Positions 1-11,385 of a stretch of 64,000 nt of DNA are shown here, one piece after another. Both the position numbers and the translations under genes were made by a program. Positions within the stretch are counted from its first letter, which is position 1. Each line of letters opens with the position of its first letter. The notes below the pieces were generated by a model. It was not told the DNA's origin. It did no database searches and worked only from the letters and a program-made list of their open reading frames with translations. Origin of the DNA: Dryococelus australis (lineage: Eukaryota; Arthropoda; Insecta; Phasmatodea; Phasmatidae); assembly GCA_029891345.1 (NCBI GenBank), contig CM056993.1:230917265-230981264 (forward strand), given 5' to 3'.

Positions 1-870
1 TTTCCTTGGGAAAGGTTGTATTTAGATGTCTTCGGTCCCTTGTCCTGTACAAAATCTGATTTTACTTCAATCTTAGTGGCCATTGATAGTTTCAGCAAAT
101 TTGTTTCCTTTTTCCCCTTATGTTGAATGAAATCTGCCGAAATTTGCAAGGTACTCAGCCAAAGACTTTTTCCTATCTTTGGGTCCCTGATTCATATAGT
201 AACCGATAATGCCACCTGTTTTGTTTCAGTTGAAATGAGGAATTTAGCATTTTCGTGGGGAATAAAAATGATTCAGACTACTCATTACTACCTAAAACCG
301 AATATAGTAGAGTGCTACAACCGAAATCGAAAAGCTGCATTAAGTGCTTTCCAAGTAAATACCCATAGGAAGTGGGACATTGTTCTTTAACAACTTTCTT
401 TGGCCTTTAATAATGTAGTAAGTAGTGCCGCCAAAAAGATGCCTGCAGAAATTTTCTTTGGTAGGAATCTGTTTCATCCCTTGATCAATGCTTGGGGATT
501 AAATGAGTTTCGTTGGGAGGCTGTCGATAAAAAGGATTTGTAGGAGATTTGGGATAAGGTAACTCAAAACCACAAAAGGTATCATAGTAAACTTGCTTCC
601 AGGACTACGTATAATAGTGGGTCTATTCAGTTGCCACCTGGGAATAAGGTCTTCTGGGTGATTCATTAACTCAGTAATAAGGCTGCACAGTTCAGTTCTA
701 AACTTGTCCCTAAATATTCTGATCTGTTTGTGATAAAACGGTTTGTCTCCCCAGTCACAGCGTTAATTGAGGATGTGAATCATCCTAGTAGTTATAATAA
801 TGCTCATGTGAGCCTTATTGAAATTGAGTACTTCTCAACAATGGTTTATCTGCATGTGTCACTGGAATGA
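1..870 (+). pseudogene. Ty3/Gypsy integrase, C-terminal part (decayed)
   Basis: One reading frame runs from base 1 to the TGA at 868-870, broken by four in-frame stops (124-126, 388-390, 541-543, 667-669) and no obvious frameshift. It reads as the catalytic core and C-terminal domain of a retrotransposon integrase. YLDVFGPL and AIDSFSKF match the first strand with its Asp, VTDNATCF carries the second Asp, and NIVECYNRNRKA is a worn version of the segment holding the catalytic Glu. The 3' part (about 600-850) resembles the small C-terminal domain that ends Gypsy pol proteins. The 5' part of the element lies outside the window. The element at 3.9-8.0 kb is of the same general type, but I could not show that they are the same family. 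Integrase would join retrotransposon cDNA into chromosomes; this copy cannot. Confidence 0.75.
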
Positions 871-1344
871 GATGTCTTTTGATAATGTTTATCTTTAAGA
901 CTGTTTTTTTTTGTGTTATGAAATAATTCTATCTTCCTTTTTCATCTCGTTAGATTTTAGTAATTTGTTCATTTCGTGTTATTTGGATGGACTGGTCTAT
1001 ATGTTGAAGACACCTGGTTGTCCGTCATTTCATCCATGCTAATCTTCATCAGGGCACTCACCTCCATTTAGATTTAATATGTATTCATGCTCACAATCAT
1101 CTTAGTGTAGCTCATGCCCATATAGTAAGTAAGATGTGGTTTAAAAATGTATTTACAGATCTGGATGTAGGCACATTTTTATTATGATAATGTAATGGAA
1201 ATGCATGCATTTCCGTTTATTTAACACTATGTAGGAGAAGATCTGTGCCTCCGCCAAGCCTGGCTAGTTTGGCGAAGATTCGGGCCTCTCTTCTGGTTGA
1301 CCTTCTGGACTCTTCTCCTTTGGTGGGGGGAGGTTGAGACTGGT
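871..1344 (+). other. Probable 3' untranslated tail of the first Gypsy fragment
   Basis: This stretch follows the integrase stop and has no open frame. A purine-rich run at about 1321-1334 (ggtggggggagg) could be a polypurine tract. The sequence after it does not match the LTR of the neighbouring element, so the LTR of this fragment was not identified. Confidence 0.3.
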
Positions 1345-2179
1345 GTCTCAATTAACTGTTAAAATCGCCCCTCGCCCCAACATCACGTACCTGTTTTATC
1401 AAGAAAAGGGCATGAAGACTGAAGATTCTACTTTACCATAACTTATAAGAAGTGGTGAAAGTGTTTTATGCTTAAAACATATTCCGAAGAAAGACTCTTT
1501 ACCAGTAATATATATTAGGACTCACCTAATATCATATGTTCACCGCCGACTCTGCATAGGAAAGTTGCTTGTTGACTGGAAAAACAAGACGGCTTAGCAC
1601 AGGTGAAAACATGTCCCGTGCATCGTACTTCACTCTAGTCTGAAAACGAGAACTCTGGTGGCTACTGACACTGTGTGGCGCTGCCATCGCTGATGATAGT
1701 TGGCAAGCAAAGTGAATGTGCAACGTGACGCCATTTTCTCTAAGTGACAGACCAGACATGGACGGCCTCGGGTCTGTAACATTGAGATGAGTATTTGAAA
1801 ATTTTTATTGTAATGGTCTAAATACTTGGAGTCATGGCCCATCCAGCCAGAAAAATGAAAATATGATGTTTATTATAGGTCTAGGATTTTTAAGCAAAAA
1901 ATTATGGAAATTCATCCATTACCTACCATATTGGCAATCTTAAAATTTTGTTGAACTTAGAATTACCGAAAATAATTATTGAAAAAGACAACCATATTTG
2001 GTGCATGGTAGAATGTGCCATGAAGCGTAAATTTAACAGTTGTGAAAAGTAATTGAGATTTTAAAGGGTTTTAGTCATGATCTATGTTTGACTATTTTAT
2101 GACTCATTTGTGTCCATTTGGGACTTTATTATAAAATAGAACCAACATACTGAGTTTTAACGTTTTCAATATCGTTGGT
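1345..2179. other. No gene recognised
   Basis: Short overlapping minus-strand frames at 1532-1842 have no recognisable motif and look like chance. The last 200 bases (from about 1980) already show weak similarity to the tandem repeats that follow, for example accatatttggtgcatggta. Confidence 0.4.
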
Positions 2180-2720
2180 AGGCCAAGAAATATTGCCAAA
2201 TATGTTCATAATAAATGTTTTATTAGCATAAATCTTCAATTGTGAATTTAGCCATGTAGTGTGGTGCACATAATAGTAACATTGTAGCAGAAATTATGTC
2301 CATGTGGGACATTATATAATGAATTTAAAATTTTTCATATAATTTGTGTGCCAAGCAATTTTGCCAGATGTGATCATAATATTTATATTATTGGCATATT
2401 TCTTCAATTGTGAATTTAGCCATGTGGTTTGGTGCATATAAGAGCAACAATGTAGTTGAAATTTCGTCCATGTTGGACATAACATAATGAATTTAAAGTT
2501 AGGCACGTGTCTGCTGCAACTTAAATTGAAATTGTAGCCTTAAAATTTGTCCATGTGGTAATTAATAGTTTTACTAATAGCCATGTGGTGTGGTGCGCAT
2601 AGTAGTAAAAGTGTAGTTGAAATTTTGTTCATGTGGGACAATGAATTTAAAGGTAGGAATGTGTCCTGGCGCACACCAATTTGTACCTGTAGCGGTGAAC
2701 TTAGATTTGGCCACGTGTTG
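2180..2720 (+). repeat. Diverged tandem repeat, unit about 165-170 bp
   Basis: The phrase ttcaattgtgaatttagcca followed by tgtRgtKtggtgcayata occurs at about 2234 and 2403 (spacing 169). A worn third copy begins near 2570 and a fourth fragment near 2697. The preceding segment ttgccaRatRtgWtcataat also recurs at 2191 and 2360. This is old satellite-like DNA or the internal repeat of an unknown element. Exact borders are uncertain. Confidence 0.7.
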
Positions 2721-2984
2721 TGGTAGGAAAGTTAAAATTGTAGTACAAAAATATTTGCATTTATCTGCTTGTGAACTATGGTTTTGACAAACATAAAAGA
2801 TTGTAACCAGGTCCTGTGTTCTTTTCTGTTTTTCAGTAATGGGAGACAGGGTGAGAATAATTATAGTTAATTGCCCTTTGAAGTTGGATTGAGAAAGTTA
2901 ATTTTTAATTACAGTATTTCTGATTTGAATTTTGGTCAATGTTATGTCCCTTTGCCACATCCTTTAGGTTAAGGGCGACGCAAC

Positions 2985-3905
2985 AGTTTGTGGCTGAGCG
3001 GCTGGTCCAGAAATTTGTATGAAATGGTGTGTTGTGGGCATACTTTGAAATAATTTTGGGCTAGTTAGTAGGTTTCGTTATTTTGTGAGGCATAGAGTAT
3101 GCTATTTTGCGGGGCATGCAGTGGTTAGGGTTTTTATAAATTCTGTTTCCTTGCACTTTCAAAATTATGTTTTGTGTAACTAAACTGGGTTGCTGTGTCT
3201 TGCATTATCTTAACATGTTGTGTCGTCATTGCTTTGCAGCCTTATTTGGCTTGTCCAGCTACCTGGTATTTTTCATTGAGCACTCATACGAGTTCCTTAA
3301 GAACTGCAAGCTCTTTCAGTAATTTTGATTGTTGTTTATAAAATTTTCATAAACATATTTTATACGAGGAAGCCTGTGACATACCACACTTGTCTGCCCT
3401 CCCTCGTTATTCATGTTCCTATTCAAAATGTTTAGCCAAAACCATATCATTGTTGTGTAATGTATGTGCTTATTGAACGTTGACACCATTTCAGTATTAT
3501 TGAATGTATGCACTTAATGAATCTAGTCAAGTAAAATCCAGTATTAATTAGTATACTTACAGCCAAGCTCTTGTTGCATCATCATATGAAAGTGTTTTAA
3601 TATTGTATTTTCGAAGAGCCCATAATGTTGATAATTGAGATTCATTGGAGCAAGGGTAATTTTAATTTAGTACTTTAGAAAGTAAACTGCTCTTTTGAAT
3701 GAATTCGTTTGATTCCTCTTAATATTTCTGGATGTTTGATACAAGATTTTGGCATTTGATCAAGGGAAATTATTGTTGTTAGGTTTTATTAAATTTTGTG
3801 TTGATGATTTTGTACCAATTGTGTATGTTTGGTGCTGTTATTTCAATATATTTCTTGAGCCAAGCTCAGTGTCTACATTTATTTGTGGCGAATGCCACAA
3901 ATAAA
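2985..3905 (+). repeat. Left LTR (homologous part) of a Gypsy element
   Basis: About 900 bases here align end to end with 9000-9965, with many substitutions and a few indels. Shared blocks include taattttgggct, ggttgctgtgtcttgcatt, tgtcgtcattgctYtgc, tttggcttgtccagctacctg, and ttcaatatatttcttga near the right end. The two copies flank gag-pol-like remnants, as LTRs do. Similarity ends at gaatgcca (about 3900). I found no convincing primer-binding site just downstream. The left border could extend further if diverged. Confidence 0.75.
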
Positions 3906-4921
3906 TTACTGCGCAACTATGCTAACTCTTTACTCAATTCTTGGTTTTGCTTTGTTGCATGTCATGAGCAACATGGGATTAATTTACACATGGCAGCGGG
4001 AGGAGATGATTTCTCTACTACAAGACTTTAAAGTTCCCGTCGAAAACAGTTTAAACTTGGTCAAGCTACACCGTGTCGCTGTGCATCGCTGGAATGAGCA
4101 AGAAGGAGCCTTGGTGTAGCCCCTCTACAGGTAGGCCGATCCCGTGGTGAGTGTTGTCAGAAATGCACCTAAATTGGTTAGACTTTTCTTCCTTTATTTG
4201 GAACGAATTTATCCACTTGACTCCTCAGATCCTTCCGAGATTCTTCAATTTTTTATTGCTGTCTGTAAATTAGCTTATCTTAATTAATTTTCATAGGATA
4301 GCCTGTTGAAAGCTGTTTCCATCAAATGCGAAAGCTTTGTTTTGAAATTGCTCTATGAGGTGTTAAAGTCCTTAGAAGTGGGTACATATTTAGGGTTCAA
4401 ACAACGTGCCTTGCAGGCTCATTTTCCCGCACATGTGAAACGTCAGTGTGAAGGGAATAAGTATACGAATTTCAAAAGCGAATATATTTATTTAGTGTGA
4501 ACTTTTCATGACTCTCTTTCTTTGATGTTAAATGAACATGAACTTAACAGTGTTATTGTAGATAACTTAGCATCGCATGTGCATGCTAATTGCATGCTAC
4601 TTTCCCTTTCTAGTAATTTGAGTGAGCTGCGACAACTCACAGTAGAGGTGCAAAGTAACTTAGCTGCATCCAGTCATCACCAGGCAAAATTTCTTCTGCC
4701 CAGGTTTGTCCACGGGAACATGAGCCCCAACATGCTTGGCCATGCACCTCACATACAGGATGTGGACCAACGCAGGTCGTCGGTGCATTGTACTAACTGT
4801 GAGGCATGGAGCCAAGGATTGTAAGCTAGCTAGGCGTAGCTTGGTAAACAGGAAGTATTTTTGCTGTGGCAAGCTTGGCCATCTTCGCATCTCTTCTAAG
4901 AAGCCGGGAAAAGAGGAGTGA
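3883..4921 (+). pseudogene. Gypsy gag remnant with broken zinc knuckles
   Basis: Overlapping short frames between the left LTR and the protease region make up a decayed gag, the nucleocapsid protein of a retrotransposon. The C-terminal end is the most telling part. CTNC (about 4792-4803) and, one frame over, HGAKDC (about 4807-4824) are the two halves of a CX2CX4HX4C zinc knuckle separated by a frameshift. A second worn knuckle, FCCGKLGH, follows at about 4860-4885. The N-terminal half (3883-4500) has no motif I recognise and is assigned by position only. Several stops and frameshifts rule out function. Confidence 0.55.
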
Positions 4922-4952
4922 CTTGTAAAGAGTGTAGGCCTGCCGTTCAGAT

Positions 4953-5540
4953 GTGTCAGAAACCCTGTGCACTGTACAGATATGTACAATAATTTTTATG
5001 TTTGGCGAACACAATATTCTTGCGCTGATTTACACCGGAGCCACTCATTGTATTAAGATTGAGGGGTTTCTTAAACAGCTTGTTTATTTAAAAATTATTT
5101 CCCAAGGGTTTATTAGTCGAGTCTCGGAGAAGCGCGTCTGTATCGCCGTTAGCGGCACTGTGAAATCAGAAGTGATATACCTACATTTTAAAATCGGTAG
5201 GTATTCCTGGACTTTCCGCTCCTGGGTTTTTTCCTGCATATTTCTCAGGATTTGATATTAGGTCTTTAGTTTTCGGGAAAAACTAGGCCCTCAGTTAATT
5301 CTGATACCTTCTATTTGTCATTCGGTTTCTCCCCTGACATCCGGGTAGGGTTACAGGTTGACGTTGTTTTGGAGGTGTTCACCCTTCTAGCTAAGGGTGA
5401 CATTTCTGTCGCAGATTTTAATCTCGTCCTTGATCAGTTGAAGGAATAGTTGGGTGATATTTTTAGGTCTCGCATTGGAAAATGCGACGTCATTCCATAC
5501 AAGTTCGCGTTGATTGATGCTATACCCATACGAAACTGTA
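4953..5540 (+). pseudogene. Gypsy aspartic protease and linker (decayed)
   Basis: The frame from 4953 contains ILALIYTGATH, which corresponds to the active-site loop (D-T/S-G-A) of retroviral-type aspartic proteases. The catalytic Asp has become Tyr, so this copy would be inactive. It lies directly after the gag zinc knuckles and before the reverse transcriptase, the normal Gypsy order. The frame closes at 5255. The 5260-5540 stretch reads as broken linker sequence towards the RT. Confidence 0.6.
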
Positions 5541-5547
5541 ATTTTAG

Positions 5548-6096
5548 GTGCCCCCCTTTTTTTTTAAGCTCCATGCTTTTCGGGAAATTTTTGGTAAACT
5601 TTTAGCAGCTTTTGTTACTGTCCCGTCCATCCTGAACTTCTACTCTCCGGGATTCCTGTCGAGGAAAAAGTACAGTGATAAATACATGTTAGTTGTGAAC
5701 CATTATTTAGTACACAAAAAAAACTATAAAGATCCTTTTCCTTTAGCAACTGCAGATTGCGCCCTCCAGCACTTGGGTAAGGCCCAAGTGTTTTCGGTTC
5801 TTGACATGAACAATAGCTTTACCCCATGCCTGTTAGACCTGATGTGCAGAAAATACACTGAATTTAGTACTCCTTTGAGGCAATACGATTTTACTCGTAT
5901 GTACGTAGGCTCGAATTTTGGTAGCCTGGCTATATCTCGTGTACTCGACCATGATCCATCAGTGTTTAAATACGAATTTGTATTTAATTATATAGATGAC
6001 ATAATAGTTTACATTGATAATTATGAATCTCACTTATCGTATTTACATCAATATTTTCTCAGAATACGGGAGGTTGGCCTTAGTGTAAACCCATAG
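5548..6096 (+). pseudogene. Gypsy reverse transcriptase, palm/fingers
   Basis: This is an open 182-codon frame with recognisable RT blocks in order. GFLSRKKYSDKYMLVVNHY corresponds to the fingers segment that usually reads VRKKDG..R..VDYR. DPFPLATADCALQHLG and VFSVLDMNNSF carry the first catalytic Asp. FNYIDDIIVYI near residue 145 is the catalytic Y-x-D-D box, here YIDD and intact. The frame stops shortly after LSVNP. Reverse transcriptase copies the element RNA into DNA. The copy is incomplete because the thumb and RNase H follow only in broken frames. Confidence 0.85.
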
Positions 6097-6805
6097 AAGG
6101 AAACTTCAGGTTCAAACAAATTCTAATTTTTAGGGTACTTGCTCCGCGAGTGCCATTTATTGATTGATCCTGATAGTGTTGTTCTGATTTTAGATTTTCC
6201 GCATCCGAAGACACTAAAGTGTGTGCAAAAGTTCTGAGGTAACATGCGTTATTACTTCTGTTTTATTTACCATTATTCAGAGTTAGCAGCAACATGAAAT
6301 ATTGTAATGAAAACGGAAGGTAAATTTCATCGAAGCGCAGAGCAAGAAGCAGTCTTCTCAATTTTGAAGAAAACGTTATTGTAGCCACCGGGTCTCCATC
6401 TGCTGGATATTCCCAACAATTTATTGTGCAGGTATATGCTTCCTCCCTGGCTTTAGGCATGGTTCTGAGCCAGTAGACGGAACTTAGTTTGGTGCCCGTT
6501 GCATTCGCCAGCCACAGTTTGTTTGAGACAGAACATAAGCTGGGTATTTATGAAAAAGAAACCTTAGCCTGTAATTTCAGATTGGAAAATTTTGGCTCGT
6601 ATATATGGCACATGCCTGTACATGGACAGTAAGGCTCTGAGCTGGATATTGAACCTTCCTCATTTGCTATGCAAATTGGGCTGTTGGTATTGCACCTATC
6701 GCGATTTCGTTTTGAAGGACATCATATCCATGGCACTGAAAACAAAGTTGCTGATTCGTTGTCTCGCAAGTTTGGTGCGGAAAAATTTGAAATGAATATG
6801 ATGCT
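6097..6805 (+). pseudogene. Gypsy RT thumb and RNase H (decayed)
   Basis: Fragments in several frames continue pol. The clearest is YMDSKALSWILNLPH (about 6613-6660), which matches the RNase H strand that normally reads TDSKAL. Farther on, worn forms of the closing H-G-x-E-N-x-x-A-D-x-L-S-R segment can be read across frames (about 6725-6775). Stops and frameshifts occur throughout. Confidence 0.6.
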
Positions 6806-6814
6806 GAGGCTCCC

Positions 6815-8035
6815 GTGACATCTGTAAATATCATTCAGAGATTCATTGAGTGTTTTGTAAATTTGTTACAGACTCAGGTTGATTATGCCGTTTTCTCTCA
6901 GGAGTCAAGTGATTTAAATAAGGATGTAGAACTTCCCTATGTATCAGAGAATGGTATCTTCTATTTTACCGTCAGTGGGCATACCCGCAAGATTGTCGTG
7001 CACTGTCTTTGCAGTCCATGATGTTTACTTATTTTCACGATTCAGTGTTTGAGGGACACTTGGGTGTTAGCAAGTCTTTTCGTAAAATTGCCACGTACTT
7101 AGCTTGGCCCACGCTTAAGAATGGTGTCTCAGAGTACGTGCACTGTTGTGATTCTTGTCAGAAGTGCAAGCAGGTGCACCAGGCCAATGTAGGGCAAGCT
7201 GTTGTGCAGAGACTGCAATCTTCTTGGTACACTGCCCATCTCGATATCTTTGGTCCCTTCATTCGTTCTAAGAAGGGTAATGTTTGTGTTCTTATAGTGT
7301 TAGATAACTTAATAAGTTAGTAATACTGTTGCCTCTGAGACGTATAAAGGTATTTGCAATAGTTAGGTCTTTACTGTGCAGGTTTGGAAAGTGTTCAGTA
7401 ATCCTTTTAAATCCTCACCAACAATGCCAAATATTTCACTTCCAATATTTTTAAGGCCATGTGTTTTCATTGTGGAATAAAGCACTTTACTTCAAGTCCG
7501 TATTACCCGAAGGGAAACCAAGATTAGAGGTTTAATAAAAACTTCAAGAAATGCGGTACCATCTTTTATAACAGTGACTCAACTGTTTGGGATCAAAATC
7601 TTGATTTCATTTATATGGATTTTAATAGGGACTGGCATGGTTCCACAGGCATTCCACCTTCTCTTCCTTTCCTTGGTCGTTTTTTTATTTATCCCCTTCG
7701 TAAAATATGGAACATCCATCCCTTTCTGTCCTTGCTTGGTAATGCTGACTGGGACTACTAGCTCGAGGAGATGCACAGATTGCTCGGCACAGCAAACTAA
7801 CAGGTAGTAGATAAAATTAATAAGGTCAGATCACCTGTAAAGTTTGAGATAGGAGATCTGGTTCATTGTAAAACTATACCTAGGCAGACTTGGGTAAGTA
7901 TTTAACGAGTAAGTTGATCCCAAAATTTATGGGTCCCTTCAGAATACACAAATTCATTGCGTCCAACACACTTAGTATGGTTGATTTTTCTTCCGGCCAT
8001 TCTTATAGGACGACACGTGTGTCAGCTTAAATCAT
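6815..8035 (+). pseudogene. Gypsy integrase (decayed)
   Basis: The 7009-7320 frame holds the integrase zinc-binding domain: a His in YFHDSVFEGHLG, then CCDSCQKCK (about residues 46-54), giving an HHCC arrangement. It is followed by AHLDIFGPF, the first catalytic Asp strand. The frame ends with a stop at 7318-7320. Downstream, broken frames near 7800-8035 still show KFEIGDLVHC and a closing basic segment like the C-terminal domain of Gypsy integrases. The core between about 7320 and 7780 is badly eroded and I cannot place the second Asp or the Glu. Confidence 0.7.
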
Positions 8036-8619
8036 ACGTGCAGAGATCTTTACTTTTTTTGGCTTAAGTGCTTATGAGATTTAATTGTATAGTGTGTTAT
8101 TATACTTTCTCTCCCTTTACCTAAATGTTTGTCTCATTTGTGTTTTCTATTATTGGCTTTTTCTAATCCTCCAATATTTTGGTTATTCCTATCATTTCAC
8201 CGATTTGAGCCAAGGTCACTGCACCCTCTTCATGTAGAGAAGAGTTCTTCGTGACTACCTGGAATTCTGGTATGGAGTAACACCACCTTCACCATCAACC
8301 CCTTCCCCCCTCCCGGGCAATGGTTCGACGCCTACAGAAACTCGAGAAGAAACCTGACTCTGGTGCTTGGTGGTTCTTCCTCTCAGTTGTCCGCTATCCA
8401 CATGGATGATCATTCGTGACAGTCTTCAAGAGAAGCAGAAGTTCATTTGTATAGGTTTGTTTGTCAAGAAGCTGTTATGAGTATTTTTGTACTTGTACTT
8501 TGGGAGCTTTTCCCAGTTCTACGACCTTCAAGTATGTTCAACCTGTATTTATCCTTCAGTGATATTGTCATGTGTATGTTAATCCAGATTGTGAGTCAAG
8601 ATTCCCAGAGTGACTAACT
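8036..8619 (+). other. 3' untranslated region of the Gypsy element
   Basis: There is no open frame with a recognisable motif. The stretch lies between the end of pol and the purine tract, as expected for the untranslated tail of an LTR element. Confidence 0.4.
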
Positions 8620-8631
8620 TAAAGGGGAGGG
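8620..8631 (+). promoter_or_regulatory. Candidate polypurine tract
   Basis: The run aaaggggaggg is followed directly by tgtttcgacg, the layout of a plus-strand primer next to an LTR starting in TG. The segment that follows (8632-8990) has no match near the left LTR, so either the left copy lost it or this is not the LTR border. Confidence 0.4.
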
Positions 8632-8989
8632 TGTTTCGACGATGGCGCTGCCCCCGTCTATTAGTATCGATGATGAACGTTGACAGCTAGTGCTTAGTGA
8701 TTTCCTCGGTGGCCGCTCGGCTCTCCTCCTCTTTCCTCTCTTCAATCCTCTTCCTTTTATTCCACTCCAAGTATGTCACAGTTTTTTTTTTTCATTATGA
8801 AGGAGTGTTAATAAATAGGGGTGCATGCCTTACCCTCCTCCTGGCTACTCTCACTTGGTGCACGTCGGAGCTACGCTTGGATTTATGGATCATAACACCT
8901 GATCGTCGTCTACACACTACTACACAGTGCACCATGATAGAAACTTTCTGTTAACCATCCAGTGAGACGAGAAAGGTTTTTATGTTTCT

Positions 8990-9965
8990 TAATTTTTGTG
9001 CCTGAGCGGTGGGTACAGAAACATGTGTGATACGGTGAGTCGTGGATGTGCTTTATAATAATTTTGGGCTGGTTAATAGTTTGTTATTTTGTGTCGCATA
9101 ACGTGTGCTATTTTGTGGGGCATGCAGTAGTAAGGGTTTTTCTAAATTCAGTTTCTTTGCACATTCAGAATTACATTTGGAGTAACTTAACTTGGTTGCT
9201 GTGTCTTGCATTTTATTTTTGTGTCGTCATTGCTCTGCGGCCCCATTTGGCTTGTCCAGCTACCTGATATTTTTCCGTTGAGCACTCGTCCATGTTTCCC
9301 TCGTGTGGTAGCCCACTGCCGTCGATAATTCTATTAAATTGTGGTTTATGGGAGTTCCTTAAGAACTGGCCCCACTTTCAATCAATTTTAAATAGATATT
9401 ATAAAGTTTTAACACACATATTTTATTCGAGGAAGGCTGTAACAGGCCGCACATGTCTGTCCGTCCTTGTTATTCTTGTTCCTATTTAAAATGTTTAACC
9501 AAATATATATTAGTGTTATTTAATGTATGTGCGTGTTGAATATTGAAACCATTTCAGTATTATATAATGTACGCACTTAATGAATCTAGTCAAGTGAAAT
9601 ACAGTGTTAATTTGTATACTTACAGCTAAGCTCTTATTGCATCATTATACGAAGGCGTTGTAATAATATATTTTCGAAGAGCCCATAATGTTGTTAACTG
9701 AGTTTCATTTGTGAGCCAGGTTAATTGCATTTCAGTGCTTTAAAAATTAAATGACTTTAAAATTAATTTGTTTGATGCCACTTAATAATTTTCGGTGTTT
9801 GACACGAGCTTTTGGCATTTAATCAAGGAGTATTATTGTTGTTAGGGTTTTATAAAATTTCGTGTTGATGAATTTATAACATTTGTGTACATTTGGCTCT
9901 GTTATTTCAATATATTTCTTGAAACACGCTCTGTGTTTACATTTATTTGTTGCTGAATGCCAGAA
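8990..9965 (+). repeat. Right LTR (homologous part) of the Gypsy element
   Basis: This is the partner of 2985-3905. Alignment can be followed from ctgagcggtgg/ctgagcggctgg through ggagttccttaagaact and gaagagcccataatgttg to the last shared bases gaatgcca. If the polypurine tract at 8620 is real, the full LTR would be about 1.33 kb (8631-9965). Divergence between the copies is high, so the insertion is old. Confidence 0.75.
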
Positions 9966-10560
9966 AATTTTGAAGCTTCTGTGTTCCAGGATGAATATTG
10001 TCTCTAGGGAAGAAAATATCTAGGACTACAGCTTTACACACTCAGTCTGATGGAATGGTCGAAAGACTTGACCTCACTCTTGAGCACTACATGGTGATCT
10101 TTTTGGCAGATAGCCAAAAGGACTGGGATTCAGGTGTATCATTGTTTCGCCTTGGTTACTGTTCGCTGGTTTGTGAGTCTACAAGAGAAACACAATCAAA
10201 GCCGCTGTTTGGAAGAGGGCTATGCCTTCCTAATGACCTTCTGTTTGGCAGACGAACAGAACAGGAAGCTGATGCCCTTGATTATACCAGAGATTTACGT
10301 AACAAGCTAGTTGGCATTCTTGATTTTGTTCGGCAGCACCTCAGAACATATAGTGACAGTATGAAGACATATAATTAGAAGAGAATATAAAGCGAGGGAT
10401 TTCATGGTTATTTATTTTGAATGTACATCTCACAGAGGCGAAAAGGGCACTGTCCTAAACTACAGAAATGTTTGGAATGCCCCTTCAGGATTGTGAAGAT
10501 CAATTGTGTGATCTTTCGGATTTGTCCTCATCGATCGACTGGCAGTCTGCGGAGGTTTGG
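9966..10560 (+). pseudogene. mdg1/412-like Gypsy integrase C-terminus (5'-truncated)
   Basis: The fragment begins immediately after the right LTR of the previous element. The 9998-10378 frame reads as the end of an integrase core: TTALHTQSDGMVERLDLTLE contains the catalytic Glu, and the following residues (QKDW, the REL-like PLFGRGLCLPNDLLFGR, and YSDSMKTY) match the C-terminal part typical of this arthropod lineage. A frameshift before 10421 leads to QRRKGHCPKLQK and FRIVKI, the GPF/Y-like module. The opening residues (about 9968-10005) are in another frame. Only the 3' third of an integrase is present. Confidence 0.8.
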
Positions 10561-10639
10561 ATGTTGCAGACTCTGTCGGGATGAACAGACTTGGTTAGAT
10601 AGCAGTCGCTTCTCTCACCCTCTCCGGCCCGAGCGAGCG

Positions 10640-11385
10640 AAGGTGTGTGTGTGTGTCAAGAGCAGAGTAGAAATCTGAGTAGTGCGCGGAGATTTACAAA
10701 GGAGTGCCACTTCCGCGAAAAGTCGATCGGGCCTCGTACCGCCTTCTGTCATAGAGTGAATTGAATTTCTGGAGTTATCGTTGCAATAATGTTCAGGTCA
10801 TTGCTCCGCCTCTCAGTGCGACTCGAGGTGCAGGTAAGGGACCTTCTAGATCGGGCCTGCGGGACTATTTAAGTTGTGACAGGCCTCCGAGGTGACAGCA
10901 TGGAGCATCGTACGGTCTTAAGAACCAGGTGTGTGAAGACAGCGAAGCGACGAGCCAGTGAAGTGACGAGTAGCGGCTAGCGTGACCAGCAGGAGTGAAG
11001 TGTGCGGACTGCGAGCGTCGGTGTAGTGAAGGGTGGGACTGATGGGGAGGATTATCAAACTGGATGTGTGACAGAAATTTGGAATGATGGCAATAGACAG
11101 GGACGAATAGGTGTAAATAATGAATGTGACTTGTGCGGCTATAACAAATATAGAGAGAGTAATAAGTATTATAATTAGAATGAGGTAGAAATTAAATTTT
11201 GCACTCACTGAGAATAACAGGAGTAATAGATAATAGATGTTATTTACTGTTTTAGCTAATAACGGTGTGAAATTTCTATCATTATTCATAAATTAAATAT
11301 CGTATTAAGTTCTTTCATTTATATTGATACCTCGATTGCTCACGAACACGATACGCCCCTGGCGCCTCGCAACAATATTAAGTGA
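10640..11385 (+). repeat. Candidate 3' LTR of the mdg1-like element
   Basis: After the pol end, a purine-rich run (gagcgagcgaagg) is followed by a sequence starting tgtgtgtgtgtcaag. A TATA-like TATTTAAG lies at 10866-10873, followed by a GC-rich leader with repeated gaagcgacgag-like segments, as in LTR promoters. The right border is uncertain; a plausible end is near cgcctcgcaaca at about 11375. No second copy in the window confirms it. A minus-strand open frame at 10918-11289 lies inside this LTR and shows no motif. Confidence 0.45.

Noticed and set aside
10918-11289. 123-codon minus-strand frame
   Set aside because: It is antisense to the leader of a candidate LTR and has no recognisable motif.
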